Part shown: one piece after another, positions 10,838 to 21,156 of the stretch
Layout: each line of letters opens with the position of its first letter
How positions within the stretch are numbered: position 1 is the stretch's first letter
From: Semisulcospira habei
Lineage: Eukaryota > Mollusca > Gastropoda > Semisulcospiridae
Direction of reading: 5' to 3'
Assembly (NCBI GenBank): GCA_036245525.1
Contig: BTPG01000004.1
Span: 235,945,973-236,009,972, forward strand
Length of the DNA stretch: 64,000 nt
The notes under the pieces: generated by a model
Database searches by the model: none
Seen by the model: only the letters and a program-made list of their open reading frames with translations
Told to the model about the DNA's origin: nothing
Made by a program: the position numbers and the translations under genes

Positions 10838-13800
10838 ATGGACAGCACCATGACTCTGCTGGCAAAGACACAAGCAACACTGCCGGTGACGATGCAGAAA
10901 ATGCGGCCAAGTTAGCACCAAGTGGAATCTGTGAAATGGACTGTGACATACATGGTGTGAAACTAGAGTCGGACTCGGTGCCCAGTGTTTACAGTGACAC
11001 AGACTGTGACATTAAGCATGATGTCAAACTGGAGCCAAGCTCATCCCAGTGCACAAAGGCCATCCGGCTGACATCAGCCACCATCGGCCTGCGAGCGGCT
11101 GAGCGGGGGCCAATGGCAGCCAATGCCGTCCAGCTAGCCATTTGCTCATTGGAATCCATCCAGGATGACATGGACTGTGACATAGATGATGAGTTAGAGT
11201 CAAACTCAGTCAGGAGTGTTTACAGTGATGTGGAATGTGGGCATGTTGGCGACATTGATAATGGGACTGCGTCACCTGCTGAGTTAGAGTCAAACTCAGT
11301 CAGGAGTGTTTACAGTGATGTGGAATGTGGACATGTTGGCGACATTGATAATGGGACTGCGTCGCCTGCTGGGATGGAATCCGACTCACAGGAGTGTGCA
11401 AGCCTCATCCAGCAACAACCTTGTACCACCCCACAATATACCGGGTTGAAAAGGTCAGATCTGCGAAAGCCGGGGGAAATGCTTTGTAAACTGTGCAATG
11501 TATGTTTTCACTCGGCCAGACAACTCAAACAACACATGTCGACTCACTCAGGGCGAAAGCCTGGCGCTGCTACGAGTGGCAGGAAAAGTAGGGAGTGTTT
11601 GAAACCCCATCAGAGAATGCAGCCATTTGTACTGTTGTGTAATAAATGTTTTGGGCCAGCAAAGCAAGGTGTGTCTTCCACTACAGACCAGAAGACTCCC
11701 ACTGGAGGACAGTGTTCCAAAGCCAAGCAGAGAATGCAGCCATTTGTTCTTTTGTCTGATATACGTTTTCAGTCACCCTGTCAGTTGATGCGAGGTTTGT
11801 CCGCTCACACAGGGCAGATGCCTGACACGTGTATCACAGAGCAGATGATGACTACTCCTGTCAGTAACTGTATTGATGAGAAAACGGCACAACAGAACAC
11901 ATCATTTGACGTTGTGGACAACACAGCTTTAGATACTGTGAGCCAACAAACAGTGTGGCGGAACACATCATTTGACATTGGGGCCGAACAAATACCAACA
12001 AGCAACACAGCATTGGGCATTGTGGAGGAACAAACAGCAGAGCACAAGACATGTGACACTGGGGACCTACAAGCATTGGGGCGGGACACAGCACTGGACA
12101 CTGCAGGCAAAGAGCAAGCAGGGCAGAACATAAGACCTGTTGACAGCATGGACAAACAAACAACAGACGAGCAGACTGCAGGGCAGAGCAGAAGACCTGT
12201 TGACAGCATGGACAAACAAACAAGAGACCAGCAGACTGCAGCGCAGAGCAGAAGACCTGTTGACATCATGGACAAACAAACAAGAGACGAGCAGACTGCA
12301 GCGCAGAGCAGAAGACCTGTTGACAGCATGGACAAACAAACAACAGACAAGCAGACTGCAGGGCCGAGCAAAAGACCTGTTGACAGCATGGACAAACAAA
12401 CAACAGACGAGCAGACTGCAGCGCAGAGCAAAATGGCAGTAGACAGCGCAGACAAGCAGACAGGAGCGCAGAGCAAAATGGCAGCAGACAAGCAGAGAGC
12501 AGCGCAGGGCAGAATGACAGTAGACAGTGCAGACAAACAGACAGAAGGGCAGGACACGATCCCCGTAAGCGCTAGTTTTCATGCTGACGTCGACCGCAAT
12601 GAACCCGTTCATGGCTGTTCGCAGGCCCACTGCAGCCAACGGCTGCCCAAGGGTTCTGTTGACAGCACAGACGAGCAAAGAGCGAGTGAAGAGACCAGCG
12701 CAAGACCACTGGTGTGCGAGTTCTGCAGAGAATCCTTTCAACGGTCTGAGCTCTTGTTTTCACATGTGTGCAAAAAACGATTCAAGTGCCCCCACTGTGC
12801 TGCTATATTTGGCAGTCACAAAATCCTGCAGGAACATGCATCTTCCCACAGAGGCAAAGAGCGTGAGTGTGCCGATTGTGATCGCAGGTTTACAAGAACG
12901 TCTCACTGGGAAACGCACGTGTGCAAGAAATCTCACTGGTGCACGGGCTGTGATGTCAAGTTTGACAACGCCTATGGCTTGGAACAGCACACGGGCACAC
13001 AGATGCCTTGCAAGTCCTATGTCTGTGCTGACTCTTGTGGAGAGTCTTTCAAGCTGGCTTGTGAGCTGAGACAGCACATGAATAGTGTGCACGGAAAGAG
13101 CAAGTATAAATCTGTAATCAAATTCAGATGTGGTGTTTGCAGTGCCAGTTTTGATCGTCCGTGGAGACTACAGGACCACATGCTGAAACACTCTGGCGTA
13201 AAGCCATACAAGTGCTCACAGTGTGATTCAGCTTTCGCTAGTCCTTACTCTTTGACATACCACATGAGGGGACACGCAGACAAGCAACCTAAACTGTGTG
13301 CACTGTGCGGTGCTTCTTTTCTTAGGAAATTATCGTTAAAGTTGCACATGGCCAGGAAGCACAATGGCGAAAAAAGATTTGTATGTGAACACTGTGGAGA
13401 AGGCTTTTGTACAGGTAAAGCGTTGACAAGTCACGTGTTCACCCACACAGGCATAAAGACTTTTAAATGTAAGCAGTGTGATGCTACTTATCGCGGCCAT
13501 TCTGGCTTGAGAGCTCACATGATGAGGCACGCTGGCAAATGTGATGTATGTGGTGCCACTTTCCCAACGAGCAGTGAATTGAAAGTACACAAGCGTGTCC
13601 ACAGAGTGGGCGTCCACACAGTGCGCAAGCAGTTCCAGTGTCCAGATTGCGGTGGCGTTTATCCATCGAAGCCATCTCTAATCGTGCACATGACGATTCA
13701 CAGCGCCAACAAACCATACAAATGTCAGCAGTGCAGTGCGTCTTTTCGAATTGAGTCGATGTTGAAAACCCATATGCTGATCCACTCAGGGTTGAAGCCG

Positions 13801-14133
13801 TTCAAATGTACGGAGTGTGGGGCTGACTTCACCCAGGCTGGCCACTTGACGAAACACAAGAGTGTTCACACAGACGCACACCCACACAAGTGCTCCCACT
13901 GTACAGCCTCCTTCAAACGTGCCATAAACCTGAAACAGCACATGGCCATTCACACAGGCCAGAAACCACACAAGTGTGCTGAATGCGGTGCTAGCTTCAC
14001 CCAGGCCAGCAGCTTGGCGTCCCACATGGTTCTGCACTCGGCCAAGATGCCCTACAAATGCAAACGCTGTGACGCTAGTTTCAAGTGGCCTGTCAACCTC
14101 AAAGCGCACATGAAAAGTCACACAGACCAGTAG
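10838..14133 (+). CDS. C2H2 zinc-finger protein, paralogue 1, last coding exon
   Basis: Begins after the acceptor TTCTTTTCAACAG (AG at 10836-10837) in phase 1, reading ..DGQHHDSAGKDTS, and ends at TAG 14131-14133 (about 1098 codons). An acidic, Ser/Asp-rich N-terminal part carries one C2H2 finger (nt about 11485-11545). Then comes a Gln/Asp-rich 20-residue repeat region (about 12120-12560, core PVDSMDKQT), then about 17 finger modules from 12715 to the end. Two modules are C2HC (HVC endings) and one lacks its last His. A 90-bp tandem duplication (11191-11280, 11281-11370) is unique to this copy. Likely a nuclear, sequence-specific DNA-binding protein. No coiled-coil exons are found upstream in the window, so its 5' structure is unknown. 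Confidence 0.9.
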
Positions 14134-14240
14134 TACGTACAGGACTGTCGACCTCAAAGTGCACATGAAAAGTCACACAGACCAGTAGTACGTACAGGAC
14201 CGTCAACCTCAAAGTGCACATGAAGTCACACAGACCAGTG
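14134..14240. repeat. 55-bp repeat derived from the 3' end of the zinc-finger exon, two copies
   Basis: After the stop codon, two units repeat the final codons of the gene plus a spacer (GTCGACCTCAAAGTGCACAT.. then CACACAGACCAG and TAGTACGTACAGGACTGTC). Paralogue 2 has about 22 units at 34724-35947. The second unit here runs straight into Gypsy sequence near 14240. Confidence 0.9.
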
Positions 14241-15695
14241 ACACGTCGTCAGCACCAGTACATTCGAGTTTTGACGATAGGTCCTACCCCGAATTACAAG
14301 GAAGGGAGACATGACTTATCAGACTCACAGAAGCAGGAGATAAGGCAGCTGTTGTACGGTTTTAAGGACGTATTGTCTGACGTACCGGGCACAACGTCCC
14401 TCATAAAGCACGACGTGAAGACGGGGAACTCCCCGCCAGTGCACAGAAGGCCGTACAGAATAGCTCAGTCGGCTAGAGCTAGTATTGAGGAGGAGCTGAA
14501 CCGCATGTTAGACATGGGCATCGTGAGACCGTCAATCAGCCCTTAGCCGCACCCATCGTTGTCGTGAAGAAAGCCGATGGCACCCTTCGTTTCTGTGCGG
14601 ATTATAGGGCGCTGAACCAGGTGACAGAGTTTGACCCTTTTCCCATGCCCCGTATTGATGAGGTACTAGAGAGTGTTGGAAATGCCAAGGTGATTTCCAC
14701 CATAGACCTTACCTCAGGATTCTGGCAGATACCTCTTACTGAAGAGGCAAAACTGAAATCCGCATTCGTCACCCCATTCGGACACTTTCAGTTCGAAGTA
14801 ATGCCTTTCGGAATGGTGAACAGTCCAGCAATGTTCACGAGGTTGATGTCCGTAGTGTTAGCCGGCTGTAAGCACGCGAGGGCATATATGGATGATGTCG
14901 TTATCTTTAGCCCATCGTGGGAACACCACATTGAGGATTTGAACGATGTGCTTTTGCGTGTGAGGTCTGCGGGTCTTACTGCAAAGCCCTCGAAATGTGA
15001 GATCGGTCGTTCTGAACTGCCCTACCTCAGATTCGTCATTGGAGGGGGCACCCTCAAGCCGCAAGAGAAAAGATCAAAGCGATCCAGGAGTTCCCTAGGC
15101 CGCAAACCAAGACCGATGTTCGCGCCATTCTCGGAATGTTTGGGTATTACCGTCGGTTTCTGCCCTCCTTCGTGGAAATTTCGGCACCTCTAAGCGACCT
15201 GACGAAGAAAGATTGCTCAAACAAGGTACAGTGGTCTCCAGAGTGTGAGTTAGCTTTTCAGACATTGAAAGACCGCATTTCCGCCGCACCAGTGCTGCAG
15301 AACCCAGACTTTTCGAAACCGTTTCTGGTCCAGACCGATGCTTCAGAAAGAGGTCTGGGTGCTGTTTTGTCGCAAATCGAAGACGATGGTGAAGAACACC
15401 CGGTAATGTTCCTCAGTCGGAAACTTCGCGGCGCCGAGACACGTTACTCCACCGTGGAGAAGGAGTGTTTGTCGATCGTATGGGCTGTGGACCTACTGCA
15501 CCCCTACCTGTACGGTCGAAGTTCACCGTCCAAACGGATCATCAGCCCCTAAAGTGGTTAGACCGGTTGAAAGACAAGAACAACCGTCTGCTGCGCTGGA
15601 GTTTGATGTTGCAACAGTATCAGATCCAGTTCCAGCACCGAGCCGGGTCCAAAAACGCTAACGCGGACGGCCTGTCACGCCCGTCAGACGCCTGA
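14241..15695 (+). pseudogene. Gypsy pol pseudogene: reverse transcriptase and RNase H
   Basis: Frames change at about 14540, 15060-15135 and 15530, so no full product can be made. Conserved blocks: PVHRRPYRIA and MLDMGIVRPS before the RT; KKADGTLRFCADYRALNQV; STIDLTSGFWQIPL; VTPFGHFQFEVMPFGMVNSP; catalytic YMDDVVIFS (about 14887-14913); then RNase H with QTDASERGLGAVL, STVEKECLSIVWA, TDHQPLKW and a final ADGLSRPSD. The catalytic Asp residues of RT and RNase H are still visible, so decay is by small indels only. Confidence 0.92.
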
Positions 15696-15830
15696 ATCAA
15701 AAGGCAATTTGCAGTAAGCTTGTCGAATCATCGGACTCTATTTAGGCACTGATATGTGCATTGTGATATATCTCTACAAGTTTGTTGATTATTATTTAAA
15801 CCTCTGACGTGCTTTAATCATGGTGGGGGG

Positions 15831-16208
15831 TGTCAAGATGTAGAGATATACAGGGTCCGGTGGAACCAATAATTAGGGTGCGACTGTTGCAGCGTGAGAA
15901 TGTTTACCGTAGTGCAGAGATGCAGCTGGGATGTGGTGAAGGCTTAGCAATTAGTTAAGGCGGGGGCAGGGGTCTGTTTACTGTCCACTGTCAGATGTCA
16001 TAGATCAAGGGTCGGGTAGTTTTAATCAAGATAGAAAGGAAGGGTATAGAGTGTGAGAAAGGGGAAGAATGAGTCAGTTGCGAGCTGGCGGCCGGCAGAG
16101 AAAGACTGTAAACTAGAATAAAGAAAACTGAAAAGATGTTTGGTGTATTATTTTGAAAGGAGAGAGGAGAAGCCTTTCACACAAGGGCAGTGCCAGACTA
16201 CCTTGACA
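15831..16208 (+). repeat. 3' LTR of the Gypsy element
   Basis: Begins TGTCAAG directly after the purine-rich TGGTGGGGGG (15821-15830), a good polypurine tract, and ends CTTGACA at 16202-16208, its perfect 7-bp inverted repeat. AATAAAG at about 16118-16124 is a possible polyadenylation signal. Length 378 bp. No partner LTR is present in the window, so a target-site duplication cannot be tested. Confidence 0.85.
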
Positions 16209-16492
16209 CCTGATGGTGTTAAGCACTAGCCTTGAATTATTATGGTTGATCCATCTCCTGCAACTGGCACATAATTGTTAATGTTAGGCAGCACTGCAAA
16301 ATGACAGCAATGCCGCCTTGGAGAGAAGTGGGTTCCTGGCAGTTCTAGCAGTGTGCCAGAATCAGCTTTACTCCTCTGGGCACCAAGCTATCCTGGCACC
16401 ACCCTTACACTTGACAGCAGAGGACGACTCCCGCCTTGGGTAATTCGGACTTTCAGGCAGAATGCTTTGATTTTCTCTTCACAACAAATTTC
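16209..16492. other. Short flank with half of a palindromic element; no gene
   Basis: At 16210-16262 there is one arm of the palindromic element (CCTTGAATTATTATGGTTGA then CCATCTCCTGCAA). The remainder shows a few loosely related GCCAGAATCAGC / CCAAGCTATCCTGGC motifs of the same family and no gene. Confidence 0.5.
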
Positions 16493-16760
16493 ATGAGGCA
16501 TCAACTCATTCGAGACCAACTGCATGCGGCTTTAGCTGCATATACAGATGAGGCCTCAAGTCATTCGAGACCAACTGCATGCGGCTTTAGCTGCATATAC
16601 AGATGAGGCCTCAAGTCATTCGAGACCAACTGCATGCGGCTTTAGCTGCATATACAGATGAGGCCTCAAGTCATTCGAGACCAACTGCATGCGGCTTTAG
16701 CTGCATATACAGATGAGGCATCAAGTCATTCGAGACCAACTGCATGTGGCTTTAGCCATA
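16493..16760. repeat. 55-bp tandem repeat, about five units
   Basis: Units start ATGAGGCCTCAAGTCATTCG and contain CTGCATGCGGCTTTAGCTGC. They lie immediately downstream (minus strand) of the last exon of the MADF-like gene, so they may fall in its 3' UTR. Confidence 0.9.
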
Positions 16761-16786
16761 TGCGGATGCAGTTCATCTGGAATGAG

Positions 16787-17125
16787 TTAAGTGTCCAAAT
16801 CCTCTCTCGATTTCTGTTCACCAGACTCCTGGGCTATCTGCTTCAATATTTCATCGTGAACAAGCCTGCTTATTTTAATTTTCAGTATTTTCCTCTTGTT
16901 TTCACATTTGACATCCTTCAGATCTTGTACTGGACTCTTTGCCCAGCTGCTGTCGGAATCTTGACTGTCAGTGTTGGTGGTGGCGGCAGATGACGGAATA
17001 TGAGCGTTCTGATTTGGAAAGTACCGCCACACTGCATCAAATGCAGCCTCTTCACAGAGTTCCTTGCGCTTGTTACCGTTGCTTGCTGCTGGTGGTGTAG
17101 AGGATGCCACAATAGGTTGAGGCTG
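16787..17125 (-). CDS. Probable last exon of the minus-strand MADF-like gene
   Basis: Preceded on the minus strand by an acceptor, CTATTTCTGTGGTCAG ending at 17126, then an open frame (QPQPIVASSTPPAASNG...) of about 112 codons to TAA at 16787-16789. The product is hydrophilic, with a basic KRKELCEEAAF stretch, a Ser/Thr-rich middle and a C-terminal basic, helix-forming ENKRKILKIKISRLVHDEI. That last part could be a degenerate BESS-like interaction motif, but I cannot confirm this. The acceptor lies in a variant last unit of the 57-bp minisatellite, so the exon begins inside the repeat. Because the donor of the preceding exon is not identified, the join and frame are not proven. Confidence 0.5.
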   Translation of the reverse strand, partial: QPQPIVASSTPPAASNGNKRKELCEEAAFDAVWRYFPNQNAHIPSSAATTNTDSQDSDSSWAKSPVQDLKDVKCENKRKILKIKISRLVHDEILKQIAQESGEQKSREDLDT

Positions 17126-18440
17126 CTGACCACAGAAATAGACAAGAATAACTTTCCCCTCTTGTTGATGTAGCCACTGGCACTGGCCACAGAAACAGAC
17201 CAGAATAACTTCACCCTCGTGTTGATGTAGCCACTGGCACTGGCCACAGAAACAGACCAGAATAACTTCCCCCTCTTGTTGATGTAGCCACTGGCACTGA
17301 CCACAGAAACAGACCAGAATAACTTCCCCCTCGTGTTGATGTAGCCACTGGAACTGACCACAGAAACAGACCAGAATAACTTCCCCCTCTTGTTGATGTA
17401 GCCACTGGAACTGACCACAGAAACAGACCAGAATAAGTTCACCCTCTTGTTGATGTAGCCACTGGCACTGACCACAGAAACAGACCAGAATAACTTCCCC
17501 CTCTTGTTGATGTAGCCACTGGCACTGGCCACAGAAACAGACCAGAATAAGTTCACCCTCGTGTTGATGTAGCCACTGGCACTGGCCACAGAAACAGACA
17601 AGAATAACTTCACCCTCGTGTTGATGTAGCCACTGGCACTGACCACAGAAACAGACAAGAATAACTTCACCCTCGTGTTGATGTAGCCACTGGCACTGGC
17701 CACAGAAACAGACCAGAATAACTTCACCCTCGTGTTGATGTAGCCACTGGCACTGACCACAGAAACAGACAAGAATAACTTCACCCTCGTGTTGATGTAG
17801 CCACTGGCACTGGCCACAGAAACAGACCAGAATAACTTCACCCTCGTGTTGATGTAGCCACTGGCACTGGCCACAGAAACAGGCCAGAATAACTTCACCC
17901 TCGTGTTGATGTAGCCACTGGCACTGGCCACAGAAACAGACCAGAATAACTTCACCCTCGTGTTGATGTAGCCACTGGCACTGACCACAGAAACAGACCA
18001 GAATAACTTCACCCTCGTGTTGATGTAGCCACTGGCACTAGCCACAGAAACAGACAAGAATAACTTCACCCTCGTGTTGATGTAGCCACTGGCACTGGCC
18101 ACAGAAACAGACCAGAATAACTTCACCCTCGTGTTGATGTAGCCACTGGCACTAGCCACAGAAACAGACAAGAATAACTTCACCCTCGTGTTGATGTAGC
18201 CACTGGCACTGGCCACAGAAACAGACCAGAATAACTTCACCCTCGTGTTGATGTAGCCACTGGCACTGGCCACAGAAACAGACCAGAATAACTTCACCCT
18301 CGTGTTGATGTAGCCACTGGCACTGGCCACAGAAACAGACCAGAATAACTTCACCCTCGTGTTGATGTAGCCACTGGCACTGGCCACAGAAACAGACCAG
18401 AATAACTTCACCCTCGTGTTGATGTAGCCACTGGCACTGG
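17126..18440. repeat. 57-bp intronic minisatellite, about 23 units
   Basis: Unit GCCACTGGCACTGGCCACAG... 57 bp. On the minus strand every unit contains a pyrimidine-rich stretch followed by CAG (GTCTGTTTCTGTGGCCAG), a good-looking 3' splice site. The 19-codon period is open on the minus strand and gives an artificial 508-codon ORF. It lies between the proposed last two exons of the MADF-like gene. Confidence 0.92.
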
Positions 18441-18660
18441 CCATGGGGTTAAATGGGTTAACCCTTTCAGACCCAAGGTCCCATTTCTCACATTTTGGTG
18501 GTGTTGCCTAACGACTATGTACCTGTTGTAGGAGATTGATTGATCGTGATAATTCAAGGGTAGTGTCAGATGAGCTTGGCGTCTTCAAGCGCCAAGCTCA
18601 TCTGGCGCTACCCTTGAATTATGATCAATCCATCTCCTGCTGCAGGGTCCCGGGGCTAAC
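18441..18660. repeat. Palindromic (hairpin) element with flank
   Basis: Hairpin at 18531-18640: GGAGATTGATTGATC...CAAGGGTAGTGTCAGATGAG against GCGCTACCCTTGAATT..GATCAATCCATCTCC. Left of it a conserved flank begins GGGTTAACCCTTTCAGACCC (about 18453), also found in diverged form at 35950 and 51456. The TTAACCCTTT end suggests a TTAA-targeting MITE; this is inference. Confidence 0.8.
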
Positions 18661-18739
18661 GGGTCAAGTCATCAGTGGGCTTACGGCAGGAGTGCCAAGC
18701 AATACATACAACAGAACTCAAACAGCCACTGAGCCAGAT

Positions 18740-18915
18740 CCATGCCACAAGTCTCAGTCTACTGGTACAACAGTAGGCTGAGACTTCTGGTTTAGGCCAC
18801 ACCTGTCACAGGCCTGTCCTAAACCACAAGTCTCAGTTTGCCGGTACAACAGTAGGCTGAGACTTCTGGTTTAGGCCACACCTGTCACAGGCCTGTCTTT
18901 AACCACAAGTCTCAG
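18740..18915. repeat. Two-unit tandem repeat with internal inverted repeats
   Basis: Two units of about 80 bp, each with CACAAGTCTCAG .. CTGAGACTTCTGGTT inverted within it, and CACACCTGTCACAGGCCTGTC. A third partial copy ends at CCACAAGTCTCAGCATGC. No coding content. Confidence 0.75.
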
Positions 18916-19090
18916 CATGCTGAAGTAAGAATATTGCCACAAGAGTTTCATATGAATAGAAAACCAAACAGTTGGGTTGCAAACTACATACATAAAAAGA
19001 ACGTAACACCGTTTCGGATCTCACATCTGAAAATGGTTTAATTTCTCATGTATTTAATGCAACGAGCCCTGAAAGACTACGACAGGATGT

Positions 19091-19193
19091 GAAACAACCG
19101 TATTTCAAGGTTGTTGTCCGAGATACCTTGGCTCTTCTAGGCGCCAAGCTATTTCGACACCAACCTTGAAATATTATGGTTGCTCTTGTCTCC
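19091..19193. repeat. Palindromic element copy (diverged)
   Basis: Arms AACAACCGTATTTCAAGGTT and AACCTTGAAATATTATGGTT flank TCTAGGCGCCAAGC. Same plan as the hairpins at 18531 and 44701 but more diverged. Confidence 0.7.
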
Positions 19194-19485
19194 AAAACTG
19201 TCATACAGACCTCACAGGATATTTACCAAAAAATTAAAATTCATCCTCGGGGCATAAGGAGTTGAAGGGTTTTCAGCCTCTTGTTGGTTTTCTTGTCTTA
19301 ACGTGCTATCATAACGGGCCATGGCTTTCGTCCGCTTCATGCACAGCAAACTATCCTAACCACAAAATGTCCAGGAATGCTTGGGCAAATGTACATCACT
19401 TTCTTATCACAAATTAACCCAGGACATCCTGAGGCTGTTTTTAAACAAAATTTTCTAATGTCCTATGAAGGCTCCATTACCGGTT

Positions 19486-19570
19486 TGGAGATAGAGCAAC
19501 CCTTTTAGTTCAAGGGTGGTGCCATAATAGCTTGGTGCCTCAGACTATTCTGACGCTTGAACCATCATTG
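19486..19570. repeat. Palindromic element copy (diverged, shortened)
   Basis: GTTCAAGGGTGGTGCCATAA then TAGCTTGGTGCC and CAGACTATTCTGACGCTTGA recall the left and right arms; the right arm has lost several bases. Followed by AATTTCAAGCAGTGGTGCAT, the flank also seen right of the copies at 27976 and 45225. Confidence 0.6.
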
Positions 19571-19765
19571 TCAAATTAATTTCAAGCAGTGGTGCATCAG
19601 AATGAAAAGGATTAAAATGAGCATTCCAAACATCTTACACATAAGTCGTATAACTGCCTTGTCTTTTCTTGATGATGATTGTGCACTAGAGTTGCCTCCT
19701 CATATTTGCGTACTTTTGTTTCACTCTTTGGGTGTCGGTAGCAGTTCTAGTCGCCATGATTACTG

Positions 19766-20135
19766 CAGGTATCAACGTGACTAAAACGGCTACCAACACC
19801 CCCAGGGTTAACCTGTCTCGCTGCCCAGCATTGTTCCTGAGATGCACGTTGACAGGTATCGACGTGACTAAAACCACTACCAACACCCACAGGGTTAACC
19901 TGTCTCGCTGCCCAGCATTGTTCCTGAGATGCACGTTGAACAGTTTCTGTTGGACAACTTGACCACTGTAGAGTTTAATCTGTCTCACTGCCCAGCATTG
20001 TTCCTGAGATGCACGTTGAACAGTTTCTGTTGGACAACTTGACCACTGTAGAGTTTAATCTGTCTCACTGCCCAGCATTGTTCCTGAGATGCACGTTGAA
20101 CAGTTTCTGTTGGACAACTTGACCACAGTAAAGTT
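19766..20135. repeat. Local tandem duplications sharing CCCAGCATTGTTCCTGAGAT
   Basis: Four copies of TGTCTC(G/A)CTGCCCAGC.. followed by TTCCTGAGATGCACGTTGA. The last two are full units of about 80 bp with AACAGTTTCTGTTGGACAAC. Both strands carry small artificial ORFs. Confidence 0.85.
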
Positions 20136-20159
20136 TGGTTGACTGAAGTTGCCACATAA

Positions 20160-20345
20160 CGCAATTTATTGTTGCCACATTCCTTCTTCGCTGACAAGTA
20201 GTGACTGAATTTTATACTTGTTTGTCCATTTAAAAAACTTAATATTAATATATAATTAATTAATTAATTAATCAATTATTGTGTTGTAAATGTCTTTTCT
20301 AAGCGTGTTTCTTTCTCCATTGGGTTCTTCTCTGCATATACAATG
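20160..20345. repeat. Single arm of the second palindromic element (foldback 2)
   Basis: Shares TGTTGCCACATTCCTTCTTC, TAATTAAT-rich DNA, GTCTTTTCTAAGCGTGTTTC and TTTCTCCATTGGGT with the right arm of the full palindrome at 52056-52354. A TA-rich run (TTAATTAATTAATTAA) lies between. Confidence 0.6.
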
Positions 20346-20783
20346 GTAAGTGTTCCTCCATTTTGTGTGACTAGAATGACAAAAAAATTGACTTGCTGTG
20401 TATGCCAGTATAATGTTGGTGAGGGTTGTGACTGTTGGCAGAATGATTGCAGTGGTGTTGGCCGTGTCTGTGGTGCTGGAGCGTGTGACGGTGTATTCCG
20501 GTAAAACGCTGATGAGGGTTTGTGACTGTTGGCAGGATGATTGCAGTGGTGTTGGCTGTGTCTGTGGTGCTGGAGCGTGTGCCCCCATGTCTGCTGGCTG
20601 TTGCTGTAGTTGTGGTGGTGGTGGTGGTGGTGGTGAAGAGGGGCTGGACGATGCTGAAGACTGCCCAGTAATCTGACTGTCGTTCAGTGGAAACAGCTGA
20701 ACGGACAGCCACACAAGAAATTTGTCATCCTCTGGCGTTTCAGCACGCTCGTAGCCTGGAGGCGTCGGATGGGAACACTGCTC
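20268..20783 (-). CDS. Exon of the minus-strand MADF-like gene (3' limit uncertain)
   Basis: On the minus strand, acceptor ATGTTGCTGTGCAG (AG at 20784-20785) opens an exon in phase 0 reading EQCSHPTPPGYERAETPEDD, then KFLVWLSVQLFPL, and a Ser/Pro-rich tract with seven prolines and poly-Gln. Phase 0 matches the end of the upstream exon (21157). The acidic EDDKFLVWLSVQL segment recalls the start of the C-terminal conserved region of MADF proteins, but this is weak. The frame stays open to 20268, with no clear donor found; a roughly 100-bp internal duplication (about 20410-20590) makes the downstream part doubtful as coding sequence. The true exon end is unknown. Confidence 0.55.
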   Translation of the reverse strand, partial: EQCSHPTPPGYERAETPEDDKFLVWLSVQLFPLNDSQITGQSSASSSPSSPPPPPPPQLQQQPADMGAHAPAPQTQPTPLQSSCQQSQTLISVLPEYTVTRSSTTDTANTTAIILPTVTTLTNIILAYTASQFFCHSSHTKWRNTYHCICREEPNGERNTLRKDIYNTIID

Positions 20784-21044
20784 CTGCACAGCAACATTGT
20801 TCACATTAAACCATTACGTGTTTCAGATAGAGGCATAGATGCAGTTGTGAGGGCTCATGAGGACCTATACCTCTTGTAGTTGGGAGGTGTTCAAGTGTCC
20901 AGTTTTCTCAGGAGTGATGGAGTTCATGGGAGCCGGTTTCAAAGAATCTGTTAAAATATTATTTCAAAATTTCTGCCATCAGATCTCTGTAGCTTTTGTG
21001 TGTGGTACATAATGAATGGCACGGAAATAAATGCAGAGAACACA

Positions 21045-21138
21045 TCGACCATAATCGTTCAAAGATGGTGCCAGAACAGCTTGGCACCTAAAGGCACCAA
21101 GCTATTCTGGCATCATCCTTTGAACTATCATGGTGGCA
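21045..21138. repeat. Palindromic element copy
   Basis: TCGACCATAATCGTTCAAAG / GATGGTGCCAGAACAGCTTG pairs with CCAAGCTATTCTGGCATCAT / CCTTTGAACTATCATGGTGG around a CCTAAAGG centre. Lies in the intron between the two MADF-like exons. Confidence 0.85.
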
Positions 21139-21156
21139 TTAGATCACCAAGCTCAC

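Larger units (their letters stand above)
14241..16208 (+). mobile_element. 5'-truncated Ty3/Gypsy LTR retrotransposon (RT, RNase H, 3' LTR)
   Basis: Starts abruptly inside the 55-bp repeat of paralogue 1 and ends with a 378-bp LTR. The RT-RNase H region ends in a stop at 15693-15695, about 135 bp before the LTR, with no integrase after it. In most Ty3/Gypsy elements integrase follows RNase H. In Gmr1-like elements it precedes RT, which would explain this layout. The 5' LTR, gag, protease and any upstream integrase are missing. Whether the copy was truncated at insertion or by later deletion is not clear. Confidence 0.88.

Noticed and set aside
11805..12741. Long minus-strand ORFs opposite the Gln/Asp repeat regions (also 32614-33331 and 56559-57484)
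   Set aside because: Mirror images of the coding repeats on the plus strand; rich in Cys/Leu/Val only because of the opposite codons.
16918..18444. 508-codon minus-strand ORF of 19-residue repeats
   Set aside because: Follows from a 57-bp repeat without stop. It runs through splice-acceptor-like sites and ends in a different frame from the likely exon, so I treat it as intronic.
20398..20676. Cys/Gly-rich plus-strand ORF
   Set aside because: Opposite the Pro/Gln-rich exon and built on a GGT repeat; no independent support.
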